DNA of 64,000 bases from Xenorhabdus beddingii (GTDB lineage: Bacteria > Pseudomonadota > Gammaproteobacteria > Enterobacterales > Enterobacteriaceae), in contig NZ_MUBK01000021.1 of the NCBI RefSeq assembly GCF_002127545.1, positions 25,194 to 89,193 of the forward strand, written 5' to 3'. The notes under the pieces are model-generated. The model searched no databases and was not told where the DNA came from. It saw only the letters and a program-made list of their open reading frames with translations. Made by a program: the position numbers and the translations under genes. Shown here piece after piece: positions 30,540-39,858 of this stretch. Position 1 is the first letter of the stretch. Each line of letters begins with the position of its first letter.

Positions 30540-31277
30540 TTAGTGAACCGGTTCTAACGCATCTCGTTGCGCTTCAAAAATCGTTGCCAATCCCTCTTTT
30601 GCCAGAGAGAGCAGCGAGAGCAGTTCATCATGGCTGAATGGTTCACCTTCAGCCGTACCCTGCACTTCAATCATTCTACCGTCATCCATCATGACGATAT
30701 TCATGTCAGTATCAGCCGCAGAGTCTTCGACATACTCCAGATCGCAGCGGCCTTCGCCGTCAACGATACCCACAGACACTGCCGCAACCATTGCTTTCAG
30801 TGGGCTTTCTTTCAACTTACCATCCGCGACCAGCTTATTCAGGGCATCAACCAATGCCACACAAGCGCCAGAGATGGCTGCGGTGCGCGTGCCACCATCC
30901 GCTTGAATCACATCACAATCCAACGTAATGGTGAATTCACCCAATTTTTTCAGATCCACAGCCGCACGCAGCGAGCGTGCAATCAAACGTTGGATTTCCA
31001 TCGTACGGCCAGTTTGCTTACCTTTGGCCGCTTCACGCGCATTACGGCTATTGGTCGCCCGTGGCAACATACCGTATTCAGCCGTAATCCAGCCCTGTCC
31101 CTGACCTTTCAGGAAACGCGGAATTCCTTCTTCAACGGAGGCATTACACAACACTTTGGTATCCCCAAATTCCACCAGAACCGAGCCTTCTGCGTGTTTG
31201 GTGTAATGACGGGTCATTTTAATAGGACGCACCTGTCCCGCTGTTCTTCCTGCCGGACGCTTTCCTACTAAGCTCAT
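30540..31277 (-). CDS. rph: Ribonuclease PH
   Basis: 245 residues, slightly longer than E. coli at the N-terminus ([20 protein letters not shown]). A phosphorolytic 3'-5' exoribonuclease that trims tRNA 3' ends. The conserved [47 protein letters not shown] and [17 protein letters not shown] blocks are complete, so it is not the frameshifted form seen in E. coli K-12. It is the leader gene of the rph-pyrE attenuation system and is divergent from yicC. Confidence 0.98.
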   Translation of the reverse strand: MSLVGKRPAGRTAGQVRPIKMTRHYTKHAEGSVLVEFGDTKVLCNASVEEGIPRFLKGQGQGWITAEYGMLPRATNSRNAREAAKGKQTGRTMEIQRLIARSLRAAVDLKKLGEFTITLDCDVIQADGGTRTAAISGACVALVDALNKLVADGKLKESPLKAMVAAVSVGIVDGEGRCDLEYVEDSAADTDMNIVMMDDGRMIEVQGTAEGEPFSHDELLSLLSLAKEGLATIFEAQRDALEPVH

Positions 31278-31402
31278 AGTGTGATCTCCGCTGTTAAGAC
31301 ATTATTGGAGGCGCATTATACGGCCTAAAGCGGCGAATGCCTATCCTGCATCTACGCGGGGCGTTATAATCCGCGCATCACTTTATAAATTGAGAACGAA
31401 TT

Positions 31403-32266
31403 ATGATCCGTAGTATGACCGCTTTTGCACGGAGAGATATCAAGGCAGATTGGGGAAACGCGGCTTGGGAACTGCGCTCTGTCAATCAACGTTACTTGGA
31501 AACTTATATTCGACTGCCTGAGCAATTCAGAAGCCTTGAGCCTGTCATCCGTGAGCGCATTCGTTCCCGCCTGACTCGCGGAAAAGTGGAATGTAACCTG
31601 CGTTTTGAACTGGACACCCGTGCTCAAGGTGCCTTACTTCTGAATGAAAATCTGGCAAAACAATTGGTTGAAGCAGCAAGCTGGGTTAAACAACAAAGCG
31701 GTGAAGGTGAAATTAATCCTGCGGATATCCTGCGCTGGCCGGGCGTGATGTCTGCCGAAGAGCAGGATTTAGATGCCATCAGCACACAATTGCTGGCAGA
31801 GTTGGATCGGGCACTGGACGCCTTTATCCAAAGCCGTGAGACCGAAGGACAGGCACTCAAGACACTTATCGAGCAGCGTTTGGATGCGGTCACCGTGGAA
31901 GTGGCAAAAGTCCGTGAACAAATGCCGGCAATCCTGCAATGGCAGCGCGAGCGCTTACAGACCAAGCTGGAGGAAGCACAAATCCAGTTAGAGAATAACC
32001 GCCTTGAGCAAGAACTGATTTTAATGGCACAACGCATTGATGTGGCGGAAGAGTTGGATCGTCTGGAAGCTCATGTCAAAGAAACCCGGAATATCCTGAA
32101 GAAAAAAGAAGCCGTCGGCCGCCGACTGGATTTTATGATGCAGGAATTTAACCGCGAATCGAATACATTGGCATCGAAATCCATTAATGCGGATGTGACG
32201 AATTCTGCCATTGAACTGAAAGTGTTGATTGAGCAGATGCGCGAGCAGATTCAGAATATTGAGTAA
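31403..32266 (+). CDS. yicC: YicC family endoribonuclease/RNase adapter
   Basis: 287 residues. N-terminal YicC domain (MIRSMTAFARRDIKADWG, ELRSVNQRYLE) and C-terminal DUF1732 domain (RLDFMMQEFNRESNTLASKS). Family members are reported as endoribonucleases or RNase adapters acting on small RNAs. It is divergent from rph with a short promoter region and ends in a good terminator. Confidence 0.96.
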   Translation: MIRSMTAFARRDIKADWGNAAWELRSVNQRYLETYIRLPEQFRSLEPVIRERIRSRLTRGKVECNLRFELDTRAQGALLLNENLAKQLVEAASWVKQQSGEGEINPADILRWPGVMSAEEQDLDAISTQLLAELDRALDAFIQSRETEGQALKTLIEQRLDAVTVEVAKVREQMPAILQWQRERLQTKLEEAQIQLENNRLEQELILMAQRIDVAEELDRLEAHVKETRNILKKKEAVGRRLDFMMQEFNRESNTLASKSINADVTNSAIELKVLIEQMREQIQNIE

Positions 32267-32294
32267 TGCTTCTTAGCATTTCAGAGAAAATCAC

Positions 32295-32328
32295 AAAGCC
32301 AGATATATATTGTTATATCTGGCTTTTT
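32295..32328 (+). terminator. Rho-independent terminator after yicC
   Basis: AAAGCCAGATATA pairs with TATATCTGGCTTT, followed by more T (32295-32328). Confidence 0.88.
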
Positions 32329-32442
32329 CGTTATCAGAGCATTGCAGAATCATCACAGTAGCGCATGATTAGCTTGTACCACTAGTAATCACGAAACCCA
32401 TTTTGTGGTACACATTCATTTTTTACATTGGAAATTGCACAA

Positions 32443-32474
32443 ATGCCGAAACTCACAGACAAAGAGATCAGGGC
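32443..32474 (+). pseudogene. First codons of a P4-type tyrosine integrase, truncated
   Basis: The frame from ATG 32443 reads MPKLTDKEIRA, the stereotyped start of P4/DUF4102-type phage integrases, then runs out of homology and stops at 32494-32496. It is directly joined to the CmlA-like coding sequence in another frame. An inverted pair TGTACCAC (32375-32382) / GTGGTACA (32405-32412) lies just upstream and might belong to an integrase promoter or attachment region. I read this as a deletion scar of an integrated element. Confidence 0.55.
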
Positions 32475-33602
32475 ATGGATATGTATCTGCCCGTAGTGCC
32501 CTTCATAGCCGATGTACTGGGTGCCGGAGCAGGGACAATCCCGCTAACGTTGACGGTATACCTCATTCTGTTAGGAACCGGTCAGCTTCTATTTGGCCCG
32601 CTGTCAGATCGGTTTGGGCGCCGCCCTGTTTTACTGGGTGGAGGGATTGCGTACATTGTCGCTTCATTCGGCCTCAGCATAACCTCATCGCCAGACGTGT
32701 TTTTGAGCCTCCGGATTATTCAAGCCTGCGGTGCTTCGGCATGTCTCATCGCCACTTTCGCGACTATACGCGATATCTATGCTGGCCGTGAGGAAAGCAA
32801 TATCATCTATGGTTTGCTCAGTTCTATGCTCGCGATGGTTCCAGCAGTGGGTCCGCTGCTGGGAGCGCTGGTTGACACTTGGTTGGGCTGGCGCGCAATC
32901 TTTGGCTTGCTGGGATGTACAATGACAATCGCTGTTATCGCAGCCTGGCAACTCTGGCCTGAGACCCGATGGCAACGGACGACAGACTTGCAATGGTCAC
33001 AGCTATTTCTTCCGGTAAGACGCCTGAATTTCTGGCTATACACGCTCTGCTACAGTGCAGGAATGGGCAGCTTCTTCGTCTTTTTTTCGACCGCCCCTTG
33101 GCTAATGATGGGCCGACAAGGGTTATCACAACTTAGCTTCAGTTTGCTATTCGCAACAGTGGCCATTGCAATGATGGTGACTTCGCGATGCGTAGGGCGC
33201 CTGATTGCGCGGTGGGGAAGCCTGAATACGTTACGGGCGGGAATGTGCTGCCTGATGGCAGGAGCACTGTTGCTGGCTGCGGGAGAAATGCTCATTCCCA
33301 AATCGGTATTGGGCTTCATCGCCCCAATGTGGCTCGTCGGTGTTGGGATTGCGACTGCGGTTTCTGTGGCACCCAATGGTGCACTTCGCGGTTTCGACCA
33401 CATAGCCGGGACGGCGACAGCCGTCTATTTCTGCCTGGGAGGATTACTGTTAGGGGGAATCGGAACGCTCTCCCTTACACTTTTATCCCACACGACGGCT
33501 TGGCCGATTATCGCTTATTGCCTAATCCTGGCAATGACGGTGCTTTGTCTGTCCGGCTTTAATCCCAACAGACGCCATATTAGCAATGAGGAGCATGAAT
33601 AA
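32475..33602 (+). CDS. CmlA-like chloramphenicol/drug exporter lacking its first membrane helix
   Basis: About 375 residues from the first usable ATG (MDMYLPVVPFIADVLG). MFS drug:H+ antiporter-1 family, very close in pattern to CmlA: LLFGPLSDRFGRRPVLLGGG, then RDIYAGREESN, AGMGSFFVFFSTAPWLMMGR, VAPNGALRGFDHIAGT. CmlA proteins export chloramphenicol through 12 helices. Here the ~28 residues before MDMYLP, which hold helix 1, are missing and replaced by integrase codons in another frame. Eleven helices remain, so the product is probably inactive. Reading the frame back to 32403 does not restore helix 1. Confidence 0.8.
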   Translation: MDMYLPVVPFIADVLGAGAGTIPLTLTVYLILLGTGQLLFGPLSDRFGRRPVLLGGGIAYIVASFGLSITSSPDVFLSLRIIQACGASACLIATFATIRDIYAGREESNIIYGLLSSMLAMVPAVGPLLGALVDTWLGWRAIFGLLGCTMTIAVIAAWQLWPETRWQRTTDLQWSQLFLPVRRLNFWLYTLCYSAGMGSFFVFFSTAPWLMMGRQGLSQLSFSLLFATVAIAMMVTSRCVGRLIARWGSLNTLRAGMCCLMAGALLLAAGEMLIPKSVLGFIAPMWLVGVGIATAVSVAPNGALRGFDHIAGTATAVYFCLGGLLLGGIGTLSLTLLSHTTAWPIIAYCLILAMTVLCLSGFNPNRRHISNEEHE

Positions 33603-34062
33603 CAGGTCAAAGTAAACGGATGGCCTACGATACCGTGACACGGATGACTTCTTTCTGGAGATCCGTGTCGCGTTTTCTGGTAAAGGGTGATGAATAGCTT
33701 TCATCTAGTGTCATAACATAACATTTTGATATTAAATAAAAACATCATCAAACGGGATTCTACGGTAACCTTCTCAATTTCAGTGCGGCAGCAACGATAG
33801 TAGAGCCCCAGCTCTGGGATTAATAGTTAAATTAGCCTTAAATAGTGGATAGCCATAGTATAAAAAGCACACTTGCGATAATATTTTCGTACTTTAATAA
33901 CTCGCGAATAAAAACACATAACCAATTGTAATTAAAGGTAAGTCATTCAATTAACACTGATAATGAATTATATTATCACCATAAATAGTTATTAATTTTA
34001 TTTAATGATAATACAAAAAAATTCATCTATAAACTCAGAATAATGAAAAAAGGAGTTTGACA
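33603..34062. other. Gene-free spacer before the ABC-3C system
   Basis: 460 bases with no convincing gene. It contains a perfect 9-bp hairpin (GACACGGAT 33637-33645, ATCCGTGTC 33661-33669) followed by GCGTTTT, probably the end of the CmlA-like transcript. The rest becomes increasingly AT-rich and presumably holds the promoter of the next operon. Confidence 0.55.
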
Positions 34063-35016
34063 TTGAATTCATCACAACGCACCTATCTATATGTGAAGCT
34101 TTTTAGGCTTAAAATTCATGAAGCCAGTGGAGAGGCTTTTCAAGAGCTATTTTCTAAGATCATGTCTTATAGCGAAGATGATTTTCAATCGGTATCTCCT
34201 TGGGGAAGTTGGGGTGATGGAGGAAATGATGGTTGGATACCTTTAGAAAAACACTATTTTCAAGTTTATGGACCTAAACCCAATACCCAAATCAAAATAA
34301 ATCAAATAATCGACAAAGCAGTCGGTGATTTTGAGAAACTATCAGCAAAATGGGGGACAGTTGAAAAATATTCATTTGTGATGAATGATCGATTTCAAGG
34401 CATTCCTGCCCCAATTAGTCCGGCTTTATTGCAACTCAAAGAAAACAAAGGACTACTTTATGTAGGAACAGTCAACACAACAGCATTGCTCAAGCGGTTT
34501 ATGTCCTTAACCGAAGATGAACGTCAAGACATTATTGGTCTAATACCTTCCGATGTGCCGGATTTTATCGATCGTGGGGCTATCATGGAATTACTCAATC
34601 ATTTGATCAATAAGTCTCCCTCTGGTTTACAATTTTTAAGTGATACGGCGCCAGACTTTGAGGAAAAAATAAAGTTTAATGGGTTACATGAACAGATAGG
34701 ACTACGGTTAAGGTTAAATTCATTCAAAATTGCAGTTATTGATGAATACCTAGACTCTATTGATGAGGGATACCAACAATCCATCGCGGAAGAGATCAAA
34801 AATATTTATGCCAGAAGTAAAGAAAGATTTCCTGATAATTTAGGAGATGCTGCTGATTTACGTTACTTTTGGATACTAGACGAGCTTGTTCCCGAGCAGG
34901 CCAAAGAGAACCCGCATAGTGCGACAGCTTTTAGCACCATGGCTGAAATTATACTCGCAAAATATTTTGAAACATGTGATGCCTATGAACATCCAAACAA
35001 TGCTGCTACCGCATAA
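34063..35016 (+). CDS. ABC-3C system component with nuclease-like N-terminal domain
   Basis: 317 residues from TTG 34063, chosen because AAAAGGAG ends seven bases upstream; another TTG at 34057 is too close. Near residues 45-70 it has WGSWGDGGNDGWI followed by YFQVYGP. This G-D-G-G-x-D-G ... Q-V-Y pattern is like restriction-endonuclease-fold domains (PD-(D/E)xK superfamily variants). The rest is helical without membrane segments. It is the first gene of a three-gene overlapping operon with a small middle component and a DUF2326-type ABC ATPase, the layout of predicted ABC-three-component conflict systems. Nuclease activity is inference. Confidence 0.72.
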   Translation: MNSSQRTYLYVKLFRLKIHEASGEAFQELFSKIMSYSEDDFQSVSPWGSWGDGGNDGWIPLEKHYFQVYGPKPNTQIKINQIIDKAVGDFEKLSAKWGTVEKYSFVMNDRFQGIPAPISPALLQLKENKGLLYVGTVNTTALLKRFMSLTEDERQDIIGLIPSDVPDFIDRGAIMELLNHLINKSPSGLQFLSDTAPDFEEKIKFNGLHEQIGLRLRLNSFKIAVIDEYLDSIDEGYQQSIAEEIKNIYARSKERFPDNLGDAADLRYFWILDELVPEQAKENPHSATAFSTMAEIILAKYFETCDAYEHPNNAATA

Positions 35017-35284
35017 ACATATCCGCTTTGCAAACTCGCTCATCGCGATTGCAGGCTATATTCGCCGATTTCTGGATGAGCCCAGAAGCTTAGATGAACT
35101 ATGGGTTCTGGTTAACGAAGACCATGATTATGCACTGATAAAACCGTCATTCACCCAATTAATTTTAGCTGTTGATATTCTCTTTGCGATTCAAATTGCT
35201 GAATCTAACCCAGACGGTCATATATTTATTTCACCAAACCAACAAAAAAAAATGTTTAATGGTGATCTTCAAGGAGAGGAATGA
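34985..35284 (+). CDS. ABC-3C middle component
   Basis: 99 residues from ATG 34985 (MNIQTMLLPHKHIRFANSLI); ATG 35000 is an alternative. The body (LLPHKHIRFANSLIAIAGYI, then LDEPRSLDELWVLV) resembles the small winged-helix-like middle components of ABC-3C systems, which typically begin with this LLPxKHIR-type phrase. It overlaps the first gene by 32 bases and the ATPase gene by four (ATGA-type), so production of the three proteins is coupled. Its likely job is to bridge the ATPase and the effector; this is inference. Confidence 0.7.
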   Translation: MNIQTMLLPHKHIRFANSLIAIAGYIRRFLDEPRSLDELWVLVNEDHDYALIKPSFTQLILAVDILFAIQIAESNPDGHIFISPNQQKKMFNGDLQGEE

Positions 35285-36996
35285 TGCGCTTAATCAGCTT
35301 GACCTGTGATCAACCTACTTTTAAACCGATTACTTTCAATGAGAAAGGGCTAACGTTGATCATTGGTGACAGTTCTGAAGAGAAAGAAGGCAGTAGTAAT
35401 GGTGTAGGAAAAACGCTTGCTTTGGGTTTAATTCACCATTGCTTAGGCGCTAATGCCGATAAACGCTTGTCCTATGCCGTACCAGACTGGTGGTTTACTC
35501 TGCTATTTGCCTATAACGGCAAGGAATATCGAGTATCACGAACCGGTGATGGTAAAAAAATCACCTTAAATGATGAACCGATAAAACTGAAAAAATATAA
35601 ACAGTGGCTGGATACGTCAGGATTATTCAGATTAGACTCAAACATTCCATTATTATCATTTAGATCTCTGATTAAACGGTTTGCCCGATATCTTCGAGAA
35701 GATTGCCTTGATCCGCTAAGAACCAACAAAGAAATTGATTTCGATGCTAAATTAAGGACATTATATCTGCTTGGCCTTGAATGCTCATTAGTTGTTAATA
35801 AACGTGACCATAAAAAAGCATTGGATGAAATTAACAAAGCGATCACGAACTGGCAGAAAGACACAATATTAAAAGATATGTTCCGTGCAGGAGCACAACC
35901 TAAACTCCGTTTGGAATGGTTGGATAGACAACTTTCCATCCTCAAAGAAGATTTAAGTCAATTTCAAATTGCGGAGAATTATCGAGCTCTTGAAATGGAA
36001 ACAGGAGAACTAACATCAAGCATTAGAAATATTGAGAAAGATATCTCCGTTATTGATTTTCAGGTTGAAAATATCGAAAAAACCATCGCTCATCACCCTG
36101 ATATCAGTAAGCAAGACTTAATGGATCTCTATCAAGGGCTCCAAGCCATATTCAAACCAGAGGCTCTGGCTCATTTTGAGGCTGTAGAAAAATTCCACCA
36201 TTCTTTGTCTATCAATCGTCGTACTCGTTTGATGAACGATAAAATTAATTTACTCAATAAAAAGAGTCAATTAGAAGAAAAACGTCGTAATTTATCGTTG
36301 ACAAGAGATCAAAAAATTCAGTATTTACAAGGAAAAAGAGCGCTGGATGAATACGCGGCTATCGCAAAACAGGTCGCTAATTTTGAAGAAGAGCGAGAAA
36401 GATTATCCGAGTTTCTTAACTTTACCAGCAAATTGCAGGAAAAAGCACAGAGGATTAGAGAAAAACGAGTCGAAGAAGATAGGCTGGCGACTTATTATAC
36501 TCAATCAGAGCCTTTACATCATCTCGATATCGAATTCACTAAATTGGCAGAAACCCTATATCCCAGGGTCCCTGCGGGTATCGTATTGGAATCCAATACC
36601 GGAGACAATCAAATTCGGTATGATTTAACCGTTCAGATTGAAGGAGATGATTCGGATGGAATAAATGCCGCCAGAATACTCTGCTTTGACTGGTTAATAT
36701 GGATGAAGGGCGCAAACCATACTATCGATATGCTTTGGCATGATAATCGACTGTTTGCGGATATCGATCCCGGCGCAAGGGCTAACTGGTTTTCCTTTAT
36801 CCATAAGAAATTGGAAGATTCCAATAAGCAATATATCGCAACTTTAAATACCGAAAACTATGATGCGATGCTATCTTATCTGTCTGATGGGGATAGAAAA
36901 TATTTAATGGATTCTGTAGTACTTAAATTAAATGGTGATTTAGCTAAAAATAAATTACTGGGTATTCAGTTTGGTAAGTCGCCTGAAATTAAGTAA
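35281..36996 (+). CDS. ABC-3C ATPase (RecN/SMC-like, DUF2326 C-terminus)
   Basis: 571 residues. Walker A is at about residues 29-45 (GDSS ... SSNGVGKTLALGL). A long charged coiled-coil-rich centre spans about residues 170-400. The C-terminal domain (NAARILCFDWLIWMKGANHT, then LWHDNRLFADIDPGARANWF) has the DUF2326 pattern and supplies the second half of the ATPase site. Such SMC-like ATPases are thought to sense or handle DNA structures. Together with the two upstream genes it forms an ABC-3C system. Moderate AT content and a lone position between unrelated genes fit an acquired defence cassette. Confidence 0.82.
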   Translation: MMRLISLTCDQPTFKPITFNEKGLTLIIGDSSEEKEGSSNGVGKTLALGLIHHCLGANADKRLSYAVPDWWFTLLFAYNGKEYRVSRTGDGKKITLNDEPIKLKKYKQWLDTSGLFRLDSNIPLLSFRSLIKRFARYLREDCLDPLRTNKEIDFDAKLRTLYLLGLECSLVVNKRDHKKALDEINKAITNWQKDTILKDMFRAGAQPKLRLEWLDRQLSILKEDLSQFQIAENYRALEMETGELTSSIRNIEKDISVIDFQVENIEKTIAHHPDISKQDLMDLYQGLQAIFKPEALAHFEAVEKFHHSLSINRRTRLMNDKINLLNKKSQLEEKRRNLSLTRDQKIQYLQGKRALDEYAAIAKQVANFEEERERLSEFLNFTSKLQEKAQRIREKRVEEDRLATYYTQSEPLHHLDIEFTKLAETLYPRVPAGIVLESNTGDNQIRYDLTVQIEGDDSDGINAARILCFDWLIWMKGANHTIDMLWHDNRLFADIDPGARANWFSFIHKKLEDSNKQYIATLNTENYDAMLSYLSDGDRKYLMDSVVLKLNGDLAKNKLLGIQFGKSPEIK

Positions 36997-37134
36997 AACA
37001 TAACTACGATGAACTACTTTCATAACGTCACGAAAATGGTTCATCAAATAATACACTGAATTTTAATATTAAATTATTTTGTTGATGGATTAGATAGGCA
37101 GGGGGATCAATCCCCCACCCATACACCCCAAAAA

Positions 37135-38235
37135 TCACCAACTACCCGAAGCACCACCACCATCCCTGCGGCCGCCGCCACCGGAAAAGCGGTCATCGTC
37201 GTCGTCACCTTTTGTACTATCTGTTGTGGTTTTTGTACTCTCTATTGCCGTTTTTATGCTATCTGCTGCCGTTGATGTTTTCGAACCGGAACCACCAAAC
37301 AAGCCACCAAAAAGGCTGCCGAACAGGCTTTTCAGCAATGACTTTACCGAAGAGATCAACAAAAACACCAGAATCACTGGCGACAAGAGGATTAACAGAT
37401 AAAATTCACCCGGAATGGAAGGAAATGCGCCAACAAAATCCAGTACACAAGTTCCTGCCACTATAGTCAGGACGCATTTAAGTAAACGCTTAAACCAGTG
37501 CCCTGTGCGGAAAACCTTCATTGGCAGAAGGAACATACAGACCAACCAAAAACCGAATAACGCGGCAATATCCTTACCCGATATTTTGTTCAATGCGCTG
37601 TCGTTTTCTTCAAGAGCCTGAGTTAGCTTTGAGGTTTCATCCTGTATTTCCGCTTGCCCGGGCTTTTTCAGTAAGATATTCATTGAATCAATGGCATTGC
37701 TGGTTCCCTCAAAATACGCATTTTCTTTGAAAGCCGGCTTCACATCTTCACGCAAAATACGAGCAATCTTGCCATCGGTTAGCTCACGCTCTAGACCGGA
37801 ACCCACCGCAATACGCATTTTATGGTCGTCAGAAGCGATCAAGAACAAGATGCCATCATTGCGTTCTTTGCTGCCTAACTTCCATTGTTCAAATACACGG
37901 GAAGCAAACTCTTCAACCGTATCACGGCCTGTCGTCGGGATGATCAGCACTGCCATCTGTACCTCTTTTTCAGATTGCAGTTTTTTCAGTTGGCGGGTCA
38001 GCCGCTGGTTCTCTTCTTTCGTCAGGACCTTGGAGATATCGGTCACTCGCTTGCTTAACGCAGGAACATCAACGGCTTTTGTTTCCTGTTTTATCTCTCC
38101 GGCTGATACATTACTCATTCCTGTCAGCAATAAAAACAGGATAAGAAATTGTTTTATTATCAAAAAACACCGGCTTTTCAGTTGTATTATGCGGGCAATA
38201 AAACCACCCTTCGGTTGATGGGAGATCACTAACAT
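37135..38235 (-). CDS. TPM-domain membrane protein (YgcG family)
   Basis: 366 residues from ATG 38235; the codon before it is TTG. An export signal (about residues 22-47, FLIIKQFLILFLLLTGMSNVSAG) is followed by a TPM domain: VPALSKRVTDISKVLTKEEN, then VLIIPTTGRDTVEEFASRVF and WKLGSKERNDGILFLIASDD. Two or three membrane helices come next. The C-terminus is low-complexity with serine/threonine/lysine repeats and a glycine-rich end (FSGGGGRRDGGGASGSW) typical of YgcG/BatA-like proteins. Function unknown; photosystem II repair and phosphatase roles are known only for plant relatives. Confidence 0.88.
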   Translation of the reverse strand: MLVISHQPKGGFIARIIQLKSRCFLIIKQFLILFLLLTGMSNVSAGEIKQETKAVDVPALSKRVTDISKVLTKEENQRLTRQLKKLQSEKEVQMAVLIIPTTGRDTVEEFASRVFEQWKLGSKERNDGILFLIASDDHKMRIAVGSGLERELTDGKIARILREDVKPAFKENAYFEGTSNAIDSMNILLKKPGQAEIQDETSKLTQALEENDSALNKISGKDIAALFGFWLVCMFLLPMKVFRTGHWFKRLLKCVLTIVAGTCVLDFVGAFPSIPGEFYLLILLSPVILVFLLISSVKSLLKSLFGSLFGGLFGGSGSKTSTAADSIKTAIESTKTTTDSTKGDDDDDRFSGGGGRRDGGGASGSW

Positions 38236-38312
38236 CAAATATCCTTAGTTATTATTTATGATATCAATCGCCCCTATTATAGGGATATATCCCATTGTGC
38301 ATAATAAAAGAA

Positions 38313-38341
38313 AACGGCATTATTTCTTCGATAATGCCGTT
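38313..38341 (-). terminator. Terminator of the MFS transporter gene
   Basis: AACGGCATTAT pairs with ATAATGCCGTT (38313-38323, 38331-38341), followed on the minus strand by TTCTTTT. Confidence 0.8.
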
Positions 38342-38351
38342 GAGAGTTAAT

Positions 38352-39767
38352 TTATTGCTCTGCGTTAATTTTTGCTGATTTACACGCCGTCCATAATGCC
38401 AATATCGGCGTAATCGCAAAGAGTAAAAATAACCAATGGGAAGAAGAGGCGGCTCCCGCTACGCCACCGGGTTGATAGAATCCAAATATATTGGTGATCA
38501 TACCACCCAGCGCAGAACCGAATGCCGTGGCAAATAGTTGGACGGTCGTAATGGATGAGCCAGCGATATTTTTATCAGCATCACTGGAAACCTGCAAAAT
38601 ACGGGTCAAAAGATGCGGCCAACCAAAACCGACGCCAAAACCAAACAGCCCCAATCCCAACACGATAGGCAGTATTATTTGCCACTCCCCCGTTGATGGG
38701 GAAGGCAGCATCACAAGCAACAGTAATATCCCCATCAACATGAAGACCGGGCCACTTACAATCGCAAAGCGTATTTTCGCACCTTGCCAACTGGCACTGA
38801 GCATTTCCCCGACGGTCCAACCAATGGCGGCGATAGCGACGGTATAACCAGAAGCTAACGGCGATTGCCCATGCAGAATTTGCAGAAAATAGGGTATAAA
38901 AACATCACTTGCCAAACCGATCACTAAAAGCGACATGGTTGCGAATAAGATCAAATGGGGAGAGCGCCAACTCAACGCATTTTCGGGAAACAATCTCGCT
39001 GCAGTCCGGCGTTCATGGATGAACAATAAGGATACCAATATCACCGCCGTCACAATGCCGGTAATATTGATACGTACATCTTGTGACAGACTCCCGGAGG
39101 AAACCGCGAGTACAGCAGCGGATAACAGAATGAGCTGCACAATCGGCAGTGCCGTTTTCGTCGTATTCTGTACTTGTTTTTTGGGCAAAATTCGATAAGT
39201 GAATAGGGCATACAACAAAATGCTGGGTAACATAATGCCAAATGCATAACGCCACGCGTTCATTTCAGCGAAAATGCCGCCAATAGCGGGTCCGATTAAG
39301 GTTGCTACGCCCCATACCCCAGAAACTAATGCCATGGCTCTGGGCCAGAGTGATTGTTCAAATACTTGATTAATCATCAGATAGGAAAGCGCAAACAAAA
39401 ATCCTCCTCCCAATCCCTGAATGGTCCTGCCAATCAGCATGATTTCCATAGTCGGTGCGAAAGTACAAAAGAAACTGCCGATGAAAAAAAACAGCGCGGC
39501 AACCAAATACGCATTTCTCGCGCCCGACGAACTCAGTAATCTGGCAGAAAGAATGGAACCAATAATGGATGCCACAACAAATAATGTCGTATTCCAGGCA
39601 TAGAAGTTCAATCCTCCGATATCTTTGACAATAGAAGGTAAAATAGTAATCGCAATTAAAGTATTGGTTGCCATCAATCCCACGCCCAGTGAAAGTGCTA
39701 TCGCACTCGGCGCATTTTTGCTGGAAAAAAGATCCCTCCAGCGGCTTTCCTCAGTCATTATCATCAT
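38352..39767 (-). CDS. MFS transporter, DHA2 (14-helix) family
   Basis: 471 residues, about 14 predicted membrane helices. Motifs include LGVGLMATNTLIAITILPSI (helix 1), IGRTIQGLGGGFLFALSYL and GVWGVATLIGPAIGGIF (antiporter motif C). Such proteins export drugs or toxic metabolites by proton antiport across the inner membrane. Start is ambiguous among three ATG codons at 39758-39767. It is divergent from a DeoR/SufR-like regulator over 91 bases, so regulation by that neighbour is likely. Confidence 0.88.
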   Translation of the reverse strand: MMIMTEESRWRDLFSSKNAPSAIALSLGVGLMATNTLIAITILPSIVKDIGGLNFYAWNTTLFVVASIIGSILSARLLSSSGARNAYLVAALFFFIGSFFCTFAPTMEIMLIGRTIQGLGGGFLFALSYLMINQVFEQSLWPRAMALVSGVWGVATLIGPAIGGIFAEMNAWRYAFGIMLPSILLYALFTYRILPKKQVQNTTKTALPIVQLILLSAAVLAVSSGSLSQDVRINITGIVTAVILVSLLFIHERRTAARLFPENALSWRSPHLILFATMSLLVIGLASDVFIPYFLQILHGQSPLASGYTVAIAAIGWTVGEMLSASWQGAKIRFAIVSGPVFMLMGILLLLVMLPSPSTGEWQIILPIVLGLGLFGFGVGFGWPHLLTRILQVSSDADKNIAGSSITTVQLFATAFGSALGGMITNIFGFYQPGGVAGAASSSHWLFLLFAITPILALWTACKSAKINAEQ

Positions 39768-39858
39768 CGTTATCCTGAACGCAGGTTGAGTTGTGAAAAA
39801 TCTTACGTTAAATTAAACAAGATAAATCTTGGAATAAACTAACGTCGGAGCCCATAAT

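Noticed and set aside
30567..31271. 234-residue open frame on the plus strand opposite rph
   Set aside because: It is a shadow of the conserved rph gene, with no recognisable motifs and unnatural composition rich in His, Phe and Arg.
33522..33704. 60-residue minus-strand frame at the end of the CmlA-like gene
   Set aside because: Overlaps the exporter's coding end and the hairpin after it; no ribosome-binding site or homology.
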